Shown here: piece by piece, positions 51,917 through 60,559 of the stretch
Layout of the letters: every line of letters begins with the position of its first letter
How positions within the stretch are numbered: the first letter of the stretch is position 1
NCBI RefSeq assembly: GCF_005222915.1
Contig: NZ_STFX01000006.1
Location: forward strand, 62,001-126,000
Source: Rhizobium sp. FKL33
GTDB taxonomy: Bacteria > Pseudomonadota > Alphaproteobacteria > Rhizobiales > Rhizobiaceae
Direction of reading: 5' to 3'
Length of the DNA stretch: 64,000 nucleotides
Translations under genes and position numbers: made by a program
The notes under the pieces: model-generated
Databases searched by the model: none
Told to the model about the DNA's origin: nothing
Seen by the model: only the letters and a program-made list of their open reading frames with translations

Positions 51917-53802
51917 GTTCCAGCGCAGGCGAGCAAAACCGCATCCATGGACGGAGCCGGCTCGCCAGCGCCGCACTCTATCTCGGACTGCAGATGCTGG
52001 TCGCACTGATCGCGATGGCCTGTTTCAGCCTTCCCCTTCCGGCGCCGCCTGAGAAATTTGCGCTGAACCCGGTGTCGCGCATAGCCGCAGGCGGTGCGGA
52101 GCAAACGGTCGACCTGCCCGATTTCTCCTCGCCGAAAGGCGACGAGGCGGAAATCCGCTATCGCACCCAGTTCACATATTCGCCCGGAGCCGGCCCATGG
52201 GCGGTTTTCCTGCCCAGATTTCTCGTCGATGCGGCAGTGCTGGTCAACGGCAACGAGATCGGCAATAGCGGCGTCGGCCTGAGCGCCGGAAAGGCGCAGC
52301 TCAATCTGCCGCTGATTGCAACCATCCCGTCCGCCGTGCTGAAAACAGGACAAAACCAGCTCGATATCCTGGTGCGCGCCGATCCGCCGATCTCCAAACA
52401 TCTCGAAGCCGTCTATGCCGGACCGGAAAGCGAATTGCGGCCAGCCTTCAACACGCGAACAAAACTGTTCGTCGTCCTGCCGCAGATCTTTTCCGCCTGG
52501 CGCGTGCTGCTCGGCCTGATCCTGGCGATGATCTGGGCCAGTCGGCCGCTCGAATACGACTATGGCTTCCTGACGCTGGCGCTGCTGGTCGGCGCCGGCC
52601 GCCTCGCCTTTCTCGACTACAATTCCGCAGCCGCTCTGCCCTATATCGGCATGCTCGTGGTGTTCGAAAGCGCGCTGTTCGTCTCGTTCGCCTACGCCTT
52701 TCTCGGGCGAAAGCAGCCCGGCTGGCAGCCTCTGCTCTTTTTGCCGGGAGTTCTCATTCCGCTTCTGTCGCTGGCCGGCGGAGACACCGCGACCAAGTTC
52801 GCTTTCCTGCTGCTCGGTCCGCCGACCGTGCTCTTCCAGGCCGGGATCATCGCGGTGATTCTCGCACGCGCCGCGATCGCCGGGGGAGGCAAGGAGACCT
52901 ATATTTTTGGTTCGGCGATGACGATTATTATCGTCACGGTTCTCCATGACGCCGCGACGCTTATGAACCTGTTGCCCGGCCCGAAATACTATTTTTCTGT
53001 CCAGGCCTATTCCGCCATGCTCATCGCCTGCGGTATCCTGCTCGCGGCGCGTTTCGTCCAGGCCCTGCGCAAGATCGACGGCTTCGCCCAGCAACTGATC
53101 GTCAAGATCGCCGAGGCCGAAGAGAAACTCAAACAGAGTTTCGCCCGCGAAGAAGCGCGCAAGCGCGCCGAGGCGCTATCCGCCGAACGTGAAAGACTGA
53201 TGCGCGACCTGCACGATGGTTTGGGCGGCCAACTCGTCCGGATCGTGGCGCTCAGCGAACAGGATCACGAGGGGGCAGTGCCGACGGGAGAGGCCGCCCG
53301 GGCGGCGCTGCGTGATCTGAGACTCGTGATCGATGCGATGGAGGATGTCGAAGGCGACCTTCTGCTGGCGCTCGCCTCATGGCGAGAGCGGACCGCCCAG
53401 CATCTGAGGGTGCATGGCATCGCGCTCGATTGGCAGGTGCGGGCGAAACCTTCGGATCTGACTTTCCCCGACCTCCGTCCCTGGCACATGATCCAGATCA
53501 TGCGCCTTCTCGATGAAGCGGTCACCAATGCGGTGCGCCATTCCGGCGCCGCGACGATCTCGATCATCCTTCGCACCGAACAAAAAGCCGGAGAGCGGGC
53601 TAGAATCCACATCACGGTGCGCGACGATGGGCGGGGGCTCGGCGAGGCACAGTCCAACCCGCCGGGTAAATTCGGCCTCGCGAACATGCGAAAGCGAGCC
53701 GCGCTCTGTGGCGCGACGCTGACGATCGAGAGCGACGTCTACGGCGTCTCGGTCGACCTCGCACTGCCCGAGAGTTTTCCCAATGAGCCGTCACCGGCCT
53801 GA
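51913..53802 (+). CDS. DegS/NarX-type histidine kinase with seven-helix sensor
   Basis: A 629-residue membrane kinase. After one helix near residues 20-40 comes an extracytoplasmic beta domain (about 50-185, with AAVLVNGNEIGNSG), then about seven membrane helices (about 193-395) as in 7TMR-DISM receptors. A coiled coil and the HisKA_3 dimerisation domain follow, with phospho-His434 in MRDLHDGLGGQLV. The ATPase domain shows LLDEAVTNAVRHSGA near 535, VRDDGRGLG near 575 and KFGLANMRKRA near 590. No receiver is fused. Signal unknown; the DISM-like sensor suggests a carbohydrate or small ligand. Translation coupled to the response regulator. Confidence 0.92.
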   Translation: MSSSAGEQNRIHGRSRLASAALYLGLQMLVALIAMACFSLPLPAPPEKFALNPVSRIAAGGAEQTVDLPDFSSPKGDEAEIRYRTQFTYSPGAGPWAVFLPRFLVDAAVLVNGNEIGNSGVGLSAGKAQLNLPLIATIPSAVLKTGQNQLDILVRADPPISKHLEAVYAGPESELRPAFNTRTKLFVVLPQIFSAWRVLLGLILAMIWASRPLEYDYGFLTLALLVGAGRLAFLDYNSAAALPYIGMLVVFESALFVSFAYAFLGRKQPGWQPLLFLPGVLIPLLSLAGGDTATKFAFLLLGPPTVLFQAGIIAVILARAAIAGGGKETYIFGSAMTIIIVTVLHDAATLMNLLPGPKYYFSVQAYSAMLIACGILLAARFVQALRKIDGFAQQLIVKIAEAEEKLKQSFAREEARKRAEALSAERERLMRDLHDGLGGQLVRIVALSEQDHEGAVPTGEAARAALRDLRLVIDAMEDVEGDLLLALASWRERTAQHLRVHGIALDWQVRAKPSDLTFPDLRPWHMIQIMRLLDEAVTNAVRHSGAATISIILRTEQKAGERARIHITVRDDGRGLGEAQSNPPGKFGLANMRKRAALCGATLTIESDVYGVSVDLALPESFPNEPSPA

Positions 53803-53924
53803 TCGAGCACGCGGGTTCTCAAGAAAGGGCAACTGCCGGCGTGGAGGTGGGGGACTCCATCGCAGCCAGAGGCGGAGCGCGTCCTTTCGGCGCCGGCAGC
53901 CCGGCAGGGACGGCCCGCCGGTAA

Positions 53925-53948
53925 CGGGATCTGGAACGGCAGATCCCG
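53925..53948. terminator. Hairpin between convergent genes
   Basis: Perfect 9-base arms CGGGATCTG and CAGATCCCG around GAACGG, just after the stop of the Cys-repeat protein gene and 120 bases after the kinase stop. No clear U-tract. Confidence 0.45.
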
Positions 53949-53961
53949 CATGATTGTCGCG

Positions 53962-54288
53962 TCACCGCACGCCGATGCGATTGACGGGGCCGCCGCGATT
54001 GACGGGCGACCGAACGCGCCCCGCCGCGCAACCCGCTGGGAACCCCGGCCGCGTGCAACGGACCGCCGCAGCGCCCGGACGCCCCACGCAGCCGACGGGA
54101 TAACCGGGCCGGGTGCAATAGATCGCGGCCGGGGCCGGCCTGACGACGCATCCCTTCGGGACGCCGACGGCCTTGCAATAGACGACCGCATGGGCTTCCT
54201 GCGGCAGAGAAAAATTCAACAGCCCGCCCGCCAGGGTGGACAAGGCGAAGAGGGCGGCAGTTCCCGCCATGGCGCCAATCCGTTTCAT
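53962..54288 (-). CDS. Secreted Cys-repeat protein of unknown function
   Basis: A 108-residue exported protein. The signal peptide runs to AHA near residue 34. The mature part contains three repeats of about 17 residues with the pattern Y/R-C-x(5)-P-x-G-C-x(2)-R-P: VYCKAVGVPKGC, IYCTRPGYPVGC and VRCTRPGFPAGC, then a short Arg/Gly/Pro/Asn tail. Each repeat has two Cys likely to form a disulfide. The second ATG (54288) is used because GGAGG is 7 bases before it, while the first ATG is only one base away from that site. Similar short repeat proteins occur in Rhizobiales as hypothetical proteins. Confidence 0.75.
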   Translation of the reverse strand: MKRIGAMAGTAALFALSTLAGGLLNFSLPQEAHAVVYCKAVGVPKGCVVRPAPAAIYCTRPGYPVGCVGRPGAAAVRCTRPGFPAGCAAGRVRSPVNRGGPVNRIGVR

Positions 54289-54413
54289 GTTCATGCCTCC
54301 GATAACGCCGAAGCGCGACAGCGCCCGGTCTGTTTCCTGAGACGACATTGCCTCCACCTTCACCCAGGGTGAATGCCATGAACATGGGGGATGCCAGCGC
54401 AACGACGAAAAGC

Positions 54414-55505
54414 TCAGGCCGATTGCCTCAGCATCAGCGCGCCATCCAGAAGGATTCTGTCACGCGACAGTCTGATGTCATCGCCATCAGCCTCCCCGAG
54501 CTTTTTCAAGAGAAGCGCAATCGCAAGAGAGCCGATCTGCGCATAGTCCTGCGCCACCGTCGTTAGCGGCGGACAAGTGTAACGGGACAGCGGATGGTCG
54601 TCATGACCGGCGATCCGGAGGTCGAAGGCCGGTCCATGGCCGATCTTGAGCCCATGCCGCCAGGCCGCCGAGACCACGCCAAAGGCGATGCGGTCATTGG
54701 CGCAGACCAGCGTGCGGCTGGGAAAGCCTCGCCGATTCAGGATTTCGGTCGCCTGTTCAAAGCCGAACTGTTCGAAATCCCAGGTGGACTGCGCGGGTAA
54801 ATCGACGAGAACAGGCGTCCTTCCCTGCGCCGTCATCGCCTCGATATAGGCGTCGCGGCGATCATCGGCGTTGAGATTGACGCGGGGCATACCGAAAAAC
54901 GCCGGCGCTTCGCCGCTGCGACAGAGATAATCGACGATGAGGGCGAAACTCTTGCTGTTGTCGGTGCCGACAAAGGCCGCGTCCAGGTCCGGCGGCGCAT
55001 CGACATGCACCACGGGAATAGCGCGGCGCAGCTTCTCCAGCGCCTTGCCGCTGCCTCCATGGCCGGTCGGCGCGACAATGGCGCCGGCGACATTCAGCGA
55101 CGAGAGCGTCGCAATCGCCTGTTCCTGCTTTTCGATGCGGCCATCCGACGACAGGATGAACGCCAGGAAACCAGCCTCGGCCGCAACCTGCTCGATCCGG
55201 CGCACGAGCGCCATGAAAAAAGGATCCAATGCATTGGGTATGATCACGCCGAGAATATTGCTGCGCCGACGGTTGAGATTGACGGCGAACAGATTGGGCT
55301 TATAGCCGGATCTGGCAAGCGCCTCCTCGATTTTTGCGCGCGTCGTCTTTCGGACCGAAGCGGGGTCGTGGAAATATTTCGACACGGTCGGCCGGGACAG
55401 GCCGACAAAGTGCGAAAACTCCTCCATGGTCTTGATGGACTCGGCCAAAATGTCTTCCTGATTTTCACCCCGCCGCGCAGAAACTAATGCGCTCACTTGG
55501 CGCAT
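54414..55505 (-). CDS. LacI-family transcriptional regulator
   Basis: A LacI repressor of 363 residues from ATG 55505. The HTH with hinge reads KTMEEFSHFVGLSRPTVSKY then YKPNLFAVNLNRRRSNILGV; the periplasmic-binding-like sensor follows (VIIPNALDPFFMALVRRIEQ onward, with FVGTDNSKSFALIVDYL and TLVCANDRIAFGV). A frame extends to 55571, but that start would lie against the operator with no ribosome-binding site, so 55505 is preferred. It is divergent from a sugar-kinase/GatZ operon, and a perfect palindrome lies between. An N-terminal stretch of about 25 residues before the HTH is unusual. Confidence 0.9.
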   Translation of the reverse strand: MRQVSALVSARRGENQEDILAESIKTMEEFSHFVGLSRPTVSKYFHDPASVRKTTRAKIEEALARSGYKPNLFAVNLNRRRSNILGVIIPNALDPFFMALVRRIEQVAAEAGFLAFILSSDGRIEKQEQAIATLSSLNVAGAIVAPTGHGGSGKALEKLRRAIPVVHVDAPPDLDAAFVGTDNSKSFALIVDYLCRSGEAPAFFGMPRVNLNADDRRDAYIEAMTAQGRTPVLVDLPAQSTWDFEQFGFEQATEILNRRGFPSRTLVCANDRIAFGVVSAAWRHGLKIGHGPAFDLRIAGHDDHPLSRYTCPPLTTVAQDYAQIGSLAIALLLKKLGEADGDDIRLSRDRILLDGALMLRQSA

Positions 55506-55581
55506 GTCCAGTTTATTCGGCGCCTCCGCTCCCCCAAGACCTCGAACCTTTCTGTCCGCGCCCAGGACCATACATCGAAAT

Positions 55582-55597
55582 ATTTACGCGCGTAAAT
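55582..55597. promoter_or_regulatory. LacI-type operator palindrome
   Basis: ATTTACGCGCGTAAAT, a perfect 16-base palindrome with the central CG expected of LacI-family operators. It lies between the divergent LacI gene and the kinase/GatZ operon, just upstream of the operon's -35 box. Confidence 0.8.
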
Positions 55598-55602
55598 TTT
55601 GA

Positions 55603-55631
55603 TTGACCTCAGGCGGCGCCCGGCTTTAGAT
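55603..55631 (+). promoter_or_regulatory. Promoter of the kinase/GatZ operon
   Basis: TTGACC (55603-55608) and TTAGAT (55626-55631) with a 17-base spacer, close to the sigma-70 consensus. Transcription would start near 55638, about 30 bases before the kinase start. Confidence 0.6.
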
Positions 55632-55669
55632 GCCCGGACATCTAGCTCATCCGGCATGGGAGGCAGGCC

Positions 55670-56656
55670 TTGAGCGCATCATCTGGAATTGCGGACGAGG
55701 CTCTCGGTCCGACCATCACCATAGGCGAAATCCTGGTGGAGATCATGGCGACGACGACAGGGGAGGGGTTTCGAGCGCCACAGACGTTGATCGGCCCATT
55801 CCCAAGCGGCGCGCCGGCGATCTTCATCGACCAGGTCGCCAAACTCGGTGGGGCCTGCGGCATCATCGCCGCTGTTGGCGACGATGATTTCGGCTGGCTG
55901 AATATCGAGCGGTTAAAGGCAGATGGTGCGGATGTATCAGCGATCGCTGTCCTTGCCGACCAGACCACCGGCTCCGCCTTCGTGCGCTATCGCGCCGATG
56001 GCTCGCGCGACTTCGTGTTCAACATCGCTCGCTCCGCCGCCGGCCATGTCGCCATGACGGAAGCGGCCAAATCTCTGATCTCCCGCGCCGGACATCTGCA
56101 TGTCATGGGGTCTGCCTTCGCCATTTCCGGCATCGGCCCGATCGTTCTCGAAGCTCTCCGCGTCGTGAAGGGCAGGGGCGGTTCCGTCTCCCTCGATCCC
56201 AATGTCCGCAAGGAATTGCTGGGCGGTGGGCAGGGGCGCGAGGCGCTGGACGCGGTGCTGGCCGAAGCCGATCTTCTTATGCCGTCTGGCGAGGAATTGT
56301 TCATGGCGGCTGGCGTCGCCCAGGAAGACAAAGCGATCGAAACGCTTCTGGCGCGGGGCGCGACCGAGATCGCAGTCAAGCGCGGCAAGGGGGGCGCGAG
56401 CGTCTTCTCTGCTCAAGGCCGCATTGATCGCATGGCCTTTGTCGTCGAGGAACTGGATCCGACCGGGGCCGGAGATTGCTTCGGCGCGACCTATCTCACC
56501 TGCCGCCGGAAGGGCCTGCCGGCGGAGCAATCGCTGCGCTACGCCAATGCCGCCGGCGCTTTGACAGTCACGCGGCGCGGGCCGATGGAAGGAACCTGCA
56601 GCTTCGCCGACCTCGATGCTTTCATCGCCAGCCAGGAAAGTCAGAAAAACCCATGA
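55670..56656 (+). CDS. PfkB-family sugar kinase (possible tagatose kinase)
   Basis: Ribokinase-fold sugar kinase, 328 residues. The substrate-side segment [20 protein letters not shown] near residue 41 and the ATP/catalytic motif [14 protein letters not shown] with catalytic Asp269 are clear. It starts at TTG 55670 after a GGGAGG site. Its stop overlaps the GatZ-type gene start by 4 bases. In Agrobacterium a neighbouring kinase/GatZ pair acts as D-tagatose kinase and D-tagatose-6-phosphate 4-epimerase in galactitol use. The same pairing here supports that role, but other ketohexoses are possible. Confidence 0.88.
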   Translation: MSASSGIADEALGPTITIGEILVEIMATTTGEGFRAPQTLIGPFPSGAPAIFIDQVAKLGGACGIIAAVGDDDFGWLNIERLKADGADVSAIAVLADQTTGSAFVRYRADGSRDFVFNIARSAAGHVAMTEAAKSLISRAGHLHVMGSAFAISGIGPIVLEALRVVKGRGGSVSLDPNVRKELLGGGQGREALDAVLAEADLLMPSGEELFMAAGVAQEDKAIETLLARGATEIAVKRGKGGASVFSAQGRIDRMAFVVEELDPTGAGDCFGATYLTCRRKGLPAEQSLRYANAAGALTVTRRGPMEGTCSFADLDAFIASQESQKNP

Positions 56657-57924
56657 GCGCGCTTCTGCTGCAACTGGCCGAGGCCCGGCGTGATGGCCGC
56701 CCCTTCGGCATCGCCTCGATCTGCTCCGCACACCCCACCGTTCTGCGCGCCGCCATTCGCCGGGCGAAAAAGGGCGATAGACAGGTTCTGATCGAGGCCA
56801 CCTGCAATCAAGTCAATCATCTGGGCGGCTATACCGGCATGACGCCCGCCGACTTCCGCGCTTTCGTCGAGAGCATCTGCCGTGAGGAAGGACTGGCTTT
56901 CGAACAGGTCATTCTCGGCGGCGATCATCTGGGTCCCAATCCCTGGCGCGGCGAAGAGCCTTCCATCGCCATGGCCAAGGCGGAGGCCATGGTGGAGGCC
57001 TATGTGGCGGCCGGTTTCAGCAAGCTGCATCTGGATACGTCGATGGCCTGCGCGGGCGAACCGGCAGCGCTTGCCGAAAGCGTGATTGCCGAACGAGCTG
57101 CGCGCCTCTGCGCTGTGGCGGAAGCCGCGGCAACTCGGTTAGGACTGCCCAAGCCGCTTTATGTGCTTGGCACAGAAGTGCCTGTGCCGGGCGGCGCCGA
57201 CCATGTTCTCGACAGCGTGGAGCCGACCCGTCCGGGAGCCGCCGAGGCGACCATCGCCTATCATCGGGAATTGTTTGAGAAAGCTGGATTGACCGCCGCC
57301 TTTTCGTGCGTCATCGCATTCGTGGTGCAGCCGGGCGTCGAATTCGGCAGCGACAATGTCATCGCCTATGACCGGGACAAAGCCGCAAACCTCGCCGCCG
57401 TGCTGAACCACCACCCCAATCTGGTGTTCGAGGCCCATTCGACCGATTATCAATCCGGGCCAGCGTTGAGGGACCTCGTCCTGGACGGTTTCCCGATCCT
57501 GAAAGTCGGCCCCTGGCTGACCTTCGCCTATCGCGAGGCGCTTTATGCGCTGGATATGATCGCGGCAGAACTCGCTCCCGACTATGGCGGCCGGCGCCTG
57601 CGCGACCGGATGGAGGCGCTGCTGACAGCCGATCCCGGAGATTGGCGCGGACATTATCACGGCGACGACACTGCGATCGCTTTGCAGCGCCACTACAGCT
57701 ACAGCGACCGTATCCGCTATTACTGGAACCGGCCCGAGGCCCAAGCAGCAGTCGAAGACCTGCGTCAGGCCTTGTCAGGTCGGACGATACCCGAAACCCT
57801 GTTTCGTCAATATCTTCCGACGCTGCCATTGTCTCTTGCATCGCAAGCGATGGAAGACATTCTCATCGCCGCCGTCGATCAGGTGGTGAGCCTTTATGAA
57901 GAGGCGGCGGGCAATCCCGCGTGA
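56653..57924 (+). CDS. gatZ: GatZ/KbaZ-type protein (possible tagatose-6-phosphate 4-epimerase)
   Basis: A 423-residue member of the GatZ family. It was first described as the non-catalytic subunit of tagatose-bisphosphate aldolase, and members in Agrobacterium are known as D-tagatose-6-phosphate 4-epimerases. Family segments: [20 protein letters not shown] near residue 18, [17 protein letters not shown] near 45, [14 protein letters not shown] near 92, [12 protein letters not shown] near 122, and LEDSYNLR-like C-terminal [19 protein letters not shown] near 345. No GatY partner is adjacent, which favours the stand-alone epimerase role. Translation is coupled to the kinase (ATGA). Confidence 0.9.
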   Translation: MSALLLQLAEARRDGRPFGIASICSAHPTVLRAAIRRAKKGDRQVLIEATCNQVNHLGGYTGMTPADFRAFVESICREEGLAFEQVILGGDHLGPNPWRGEEPSIAMAKAEAMVEAYVAAGFSKLHLDTSMACAGEPAALAESVIAERAARLCAVAEAAATRLGLPKPLYVLGTEVPVPGGADHVLDSVEPTRPGAAEATIAYHRELFEKAGLTAAFSCVIAFVVQPGVEFGSDNVIAYDRDKAANLAAVLNHHPNLVFEAHSTDYQSGPALRDLVLDGFPILKVGPWLTFAYREALYALDMIAAELAPDYGGRRLRDRMEALLTADPGDWRGHYHGDDTAIALQRHYSYSDRIRYYWNRPEAQAAVEDLRQALSGRTIPETLFRQYLPTLPLSLASQAMEDILIAAVDQVVSLYEEAAGNPA

Positions 57925-57932
57925 CGTTGTCA

Positions 57933-57953
57933 GCGCCGCCCAGAAGGCGGCGC
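57933..57953. terminator. GC-rich hairpin between convergent operons
   Basis: Perfect 8-base arms GCGCCGCC and GGCGGCGC around CAGAA, in the 34-base space between the GatZ-type gene and the convergent ROK-kinase gene. No U-tract. Confidence 0.5.
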
Positions 57954-57958
57954 GTCGA

Positions 57959-59374
57959 TCACATCTTCAGCGTTTCGGATAGCCACAGTAGTGTCTTCGC
58001 CTCATCAAGTGGCGCCGTGGTGTCGATCGCCAGCGACGGCGCCCGCCCTGTGGGCGCCGCGCGCCGCGCCAAGTCGATCAACTCAGGCACATAGCTTTCG
58101 CCGGGATGTCCGGGCAAACGATCAGACAATCGCGCGCGGTATCGCTCGCCGATGACCTCGGGCGGCGCCGAACACCAGAGTTCGGCCAGGCCATCCACGC
58201 CCGATGACGCCAGATAGTCATCGAGTTGCTCCAGAGGCTGGAACCCGAACCAGGCGTCGATGACGAAGCCGGCACCAGGCGGCGCGGCCGCAACGATATC
58301 CCAGATCGCCCGATAACTCGCCTTGCCGAGCCTGCGGTTGAACAATCGATCGACATCGTCGAGTTCGGCCAAGAACGGGTTCTTGACCATGTCGAGCGAC
58401 AGCATCTGCCAGCCCAGGCGATCTGCAACTTGCGAGGCAACCCGACTTTTGCCGGAGGCCGGCACGCCATTGACGAGCACGACCCTCTTGCCCATGCGGC
58501 GCGGTCCGGCAAGCTCAAGCGCGGCAAGCCCCGCGCCGATCATGCCGGCGTCATCGCCGAGCGCCGCGGCCCGGACCGGCGTCTGATACCATCGGCCGAT
58601 CGCCGGCGCGAAATGCAGCGCGCCGACCGCGCATCCCCCAAGCCCGCCGCCGAGCAGCAAAACATCAGGATCGAATGTTGCCGACAGCGTATTGATCGCC
58701 GCCCGCAAGGGCTTGGCCCAGCGTTCGAGCAAGACCCGATAAGGCTCATCGCCGGATGCCGCGTTTTCCAGGATCTCCTCGCAACGGAGACCGGACGGCA
58801 ACCCGGCTTCCACCGTCAGTCGTCCGAGCGCGGTGCCCGAGGAATAGAGTTCCACGCAACCGGCCTGTCCGCAGACGCAGACCGGGCCATCGGCCTGCAC
58901 CACGACATGGCCGAGTTGGCCGGCGGCCTGCTTGCCGTTGACGATGCGGCCGTCCAGCATCGCCGCGCCGCCGATGCCGGTGCCGATCGTCAGCATCACC
59001 ACATTGGCGAGCCCTTTGGCGGCGCCGACCCGCGCTTCGGTGATCAGCGCCATCGAGCAATCATTCTCGATGCGAACGTGGCGGCCGAAGTCCCGTTCGA
59101 TCCGGCCCTTTACATCGACGCTGGAAAGATCGAGAAAACCGCCGGAAAGCACCGCGCCGCTGCGTGCGTCGACCCGTCCCGGCACGCCAATGCCGATCGC
59201 GCGCACATTGGGTCCGTCGAACTCGCGTATGAGGTCGCAGAACATGTCGAGCGCGCGGCCCGGCTCGCGGCAACCCTCGACGATTTTCTTGTCGAGGATC
59301 ACGCCGTCCGCGCTGATCCGGGCGGCGCGCATGCGCGTGCCGCCGATGTCAAGGCCGATAGCCTCATCCGCCAT
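57959..59374 (-). CDS. ROK-family kinase fused to a P-loop kinase domain
   Basis: A 471-residue two-domain protein. Residues 1-290 are a complete ROK sugar kinase: IGLDIGGTRMRAARI at the start, catalytic Asp in IENDCSMALITEARVG near residue 103, GTGIGGAAML near 132, and the zinc-binding CVCGQAGCVELYSSG near 166. Residues from about 295 form a separate P-loop domain with Walker A VNGVPASGKSRVAS (302-309) and FVIDAWFGFQPLEQLDDYLA near 365, resembling AAA_33/zeta-type small-molecule kinases. Two different kinase folds in one chain is unusual. It follows the aldolase gene by 12 bases on the minus strand. ROK domain probably phosphorylates the imported sugar; the second activity is unknown. Confidence 0.88.
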   Translation of the reverse strand: MADEAIGLDIGGTRMRAARISADGVILDKKIVEGCREPGRALDMFCDLIREFDGPNVRAIGIGVPGRVDARSGAVLSGGFLDLSSVDVKGRIERDFGRHVRIENDCSMALITEARVGAAKGLANVVMLTIGTGIGGAAMLDGRIVNGKQAAGQLGHVVVQADGPVCVCGQAGCVELYSSGTALGRLTVEAGLPSGLRCEEILENAASGDEPYRVLLERWAKPLRAAINTLSATFDPDVLLLGGGLGGCAVGALHFAPAIGRWYQTPVRAAALGDDAGMIGAGLAALELAGPRRMGKRVVLVNGVPASGKSRVASQVADRLGWQMLSLDMVKNPFLAELDDVDRLFNRRLGKASYRAIWDIVAAAPPGAGFVIDAWFGFQPLEQLDDYLASSGVDGLAELWCSAPPEVIGERYRARLSDRLPGHPGESYVPELIDLARRAAPTGRAPSLAIDTTAPLDEAKTLLWLSETLKM

Positions 59375-59386
59375 GCCGGCCTCCCG

Positions 59387-60304
59387 TCACGCCGCCTGGC
59401 GGCGCTGGACTTTGGCGTAGCGGTCGATGATCGCCTGGATCTCGCGCAGGCGCGGAACGGCGATTTCCTGAAGGCGGGACTTGGTGACGGAACGATCGAG
59501 AGAAATGCAATCCTTCCACAGGGAACGGCCGGCGATCACGCCGGAAGCGCCATGTTTCATCGCGCTCTCCACCTGCACAAGGAAGGTGGAATGATCGACG
59601 CCAGCCGACAGCACCGCCCAGGGCGTGTCGCCGCAGAGCTTGGTGACAGCGGCGCAGGCGTCATCCGAACCCGGATAAGGGATCTTTAGCACCTTGGCGC
59701 CGAGGTCGAGGCTGAGTTTGCAGCCATCGAGAATGAGCTGCGGGAAGATCTCCTCATAGGCTTCCTTGCTTTCGCCCTCGAGCCGATAAGTCAGGAATTC
59801 TACAACGAGGAAAAGCTCTTCACGCGCGAAATCATCGATGCAATCCTTCAGGATTTCGAGATTGCGGGTGTTGGCCTCGGGCTTGTCGGAACGGAGATAG
59901 ACCATGATCTTGCCGCCGGTGCCGCCGAGTTCGCGCACCTTGCGGGCATTGACGCCTTCGCAAAGCTTGGAGATGCGGTAGCCCTCGGGCGACACGTCCC
60001 AGCCCGATGCGTCCAGGCCGATCAGCAGCGCTGTGTTGCGCGGCAGGACCCAATTGTCGACGAGATGCGGAACGGCGCAAACCGGATCGACCAGCACGCA
60101 GCCAGCCTCGGAGGCGAGATAGCGGGTGATGTCGGCTTTGGTGTCGCCGAGCACGTCATTGCCGATCTTGGCCTGCGCTTCGGGATCAGCCGCCAGCAAT
60201 TGCCGCATGCCGCCGCGCTGGTCGCAGGCGATCACCATCATCGCGCCATTGTCGCCGCAAATCTGTTGGTAGCCACGCAGTTCGGCTGTGGTCATCACGC
60301 TCAT
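59387..60304 (-). CDS. LacD-type class I aldolase
   Basis: A 305-residue class I aldolase of the LacD/tagatose-bisphosphate aldolase group. Active-site features: Asp28 in MMVIACDQRGGM, Glu169 in LFLVVEFLTYR, and Schiff-base Lys207 in AKVLKIPYPGSD. WAVLSAGVDHSTFLVQVESA near residue 228 is the phosphate-binding end. The same family includes the sulfofructose-phosphate aldolase YihT, so the substrate is not certain; tagatose- or another ketose-bisphosphate is the default. Co-transcribed with the ROK fusion and divergent from a SorC-type regulator and ABC importer. Confidence 0.88.
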   Translation of the reverse strand: MSVMTTAELRGYQQICGDNGAMMVIACDQRGGMRQLLAADPEAQAKIGNDVLGDTKADITRYLASEAGCVLVDPVCAVPHLVDNWVLPRNTALLIGLDASGWDVSPEGYRISKLCEGVNARKVRELGGTGGKIMVYLRSDKPEANTRNLEILKDCIDDFAREELFLVVEFLTYRLEGESKEAYEEIFPQLILDGCKLSLDLGAKVLKIPYPGSDDACAAVTKLCGDTPWAVLSAGVDHSTFLVQVESAMKHGASGVIAGRSLWKDCISLDRSVTKSRLQEIAVPRLREIQAIIDRYAKVQRRQAA

Positions 60305-60389
60305 CGTCTTTCTCCCATGGCGGGTCTATGCCCGCAGATGCATCATGTGTGGTCGATTCCGCCGAAACAGCAGGCAACAACAGTCCATT

Positions 60390-60413
60390 GCCGGAAATGC
60401 TCTGATTTCCGGC
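60390..60413. promoter_or_regulatory. Perfect 9-base inverted repeat upstream of the aldolase gene
   Basis: GCCGGAAAT and ATTTCCGGC around GCTCTG, 86 bases before the aldolase start in the divergent region. A smaller palindrome CGTGTAACACG lies at 60487-60497, nearer the regulator gene. Either could be the operator of the SorC-type protein. Confidence 0.55.
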
Positions 60414-60559
60414 CTGCATCGCTGAAAACAGCGACTCTCCTGGCGTTGCCAATCTGATGGTTTTCGGCGATAACTCCTCTGGCAATCGTGTAACACGTTT
60501 CTGAAAGGAATTGCAAGCTGCCTCCCCAACCTGCTCAGGAAACGCCGGCGACCCGCGCC

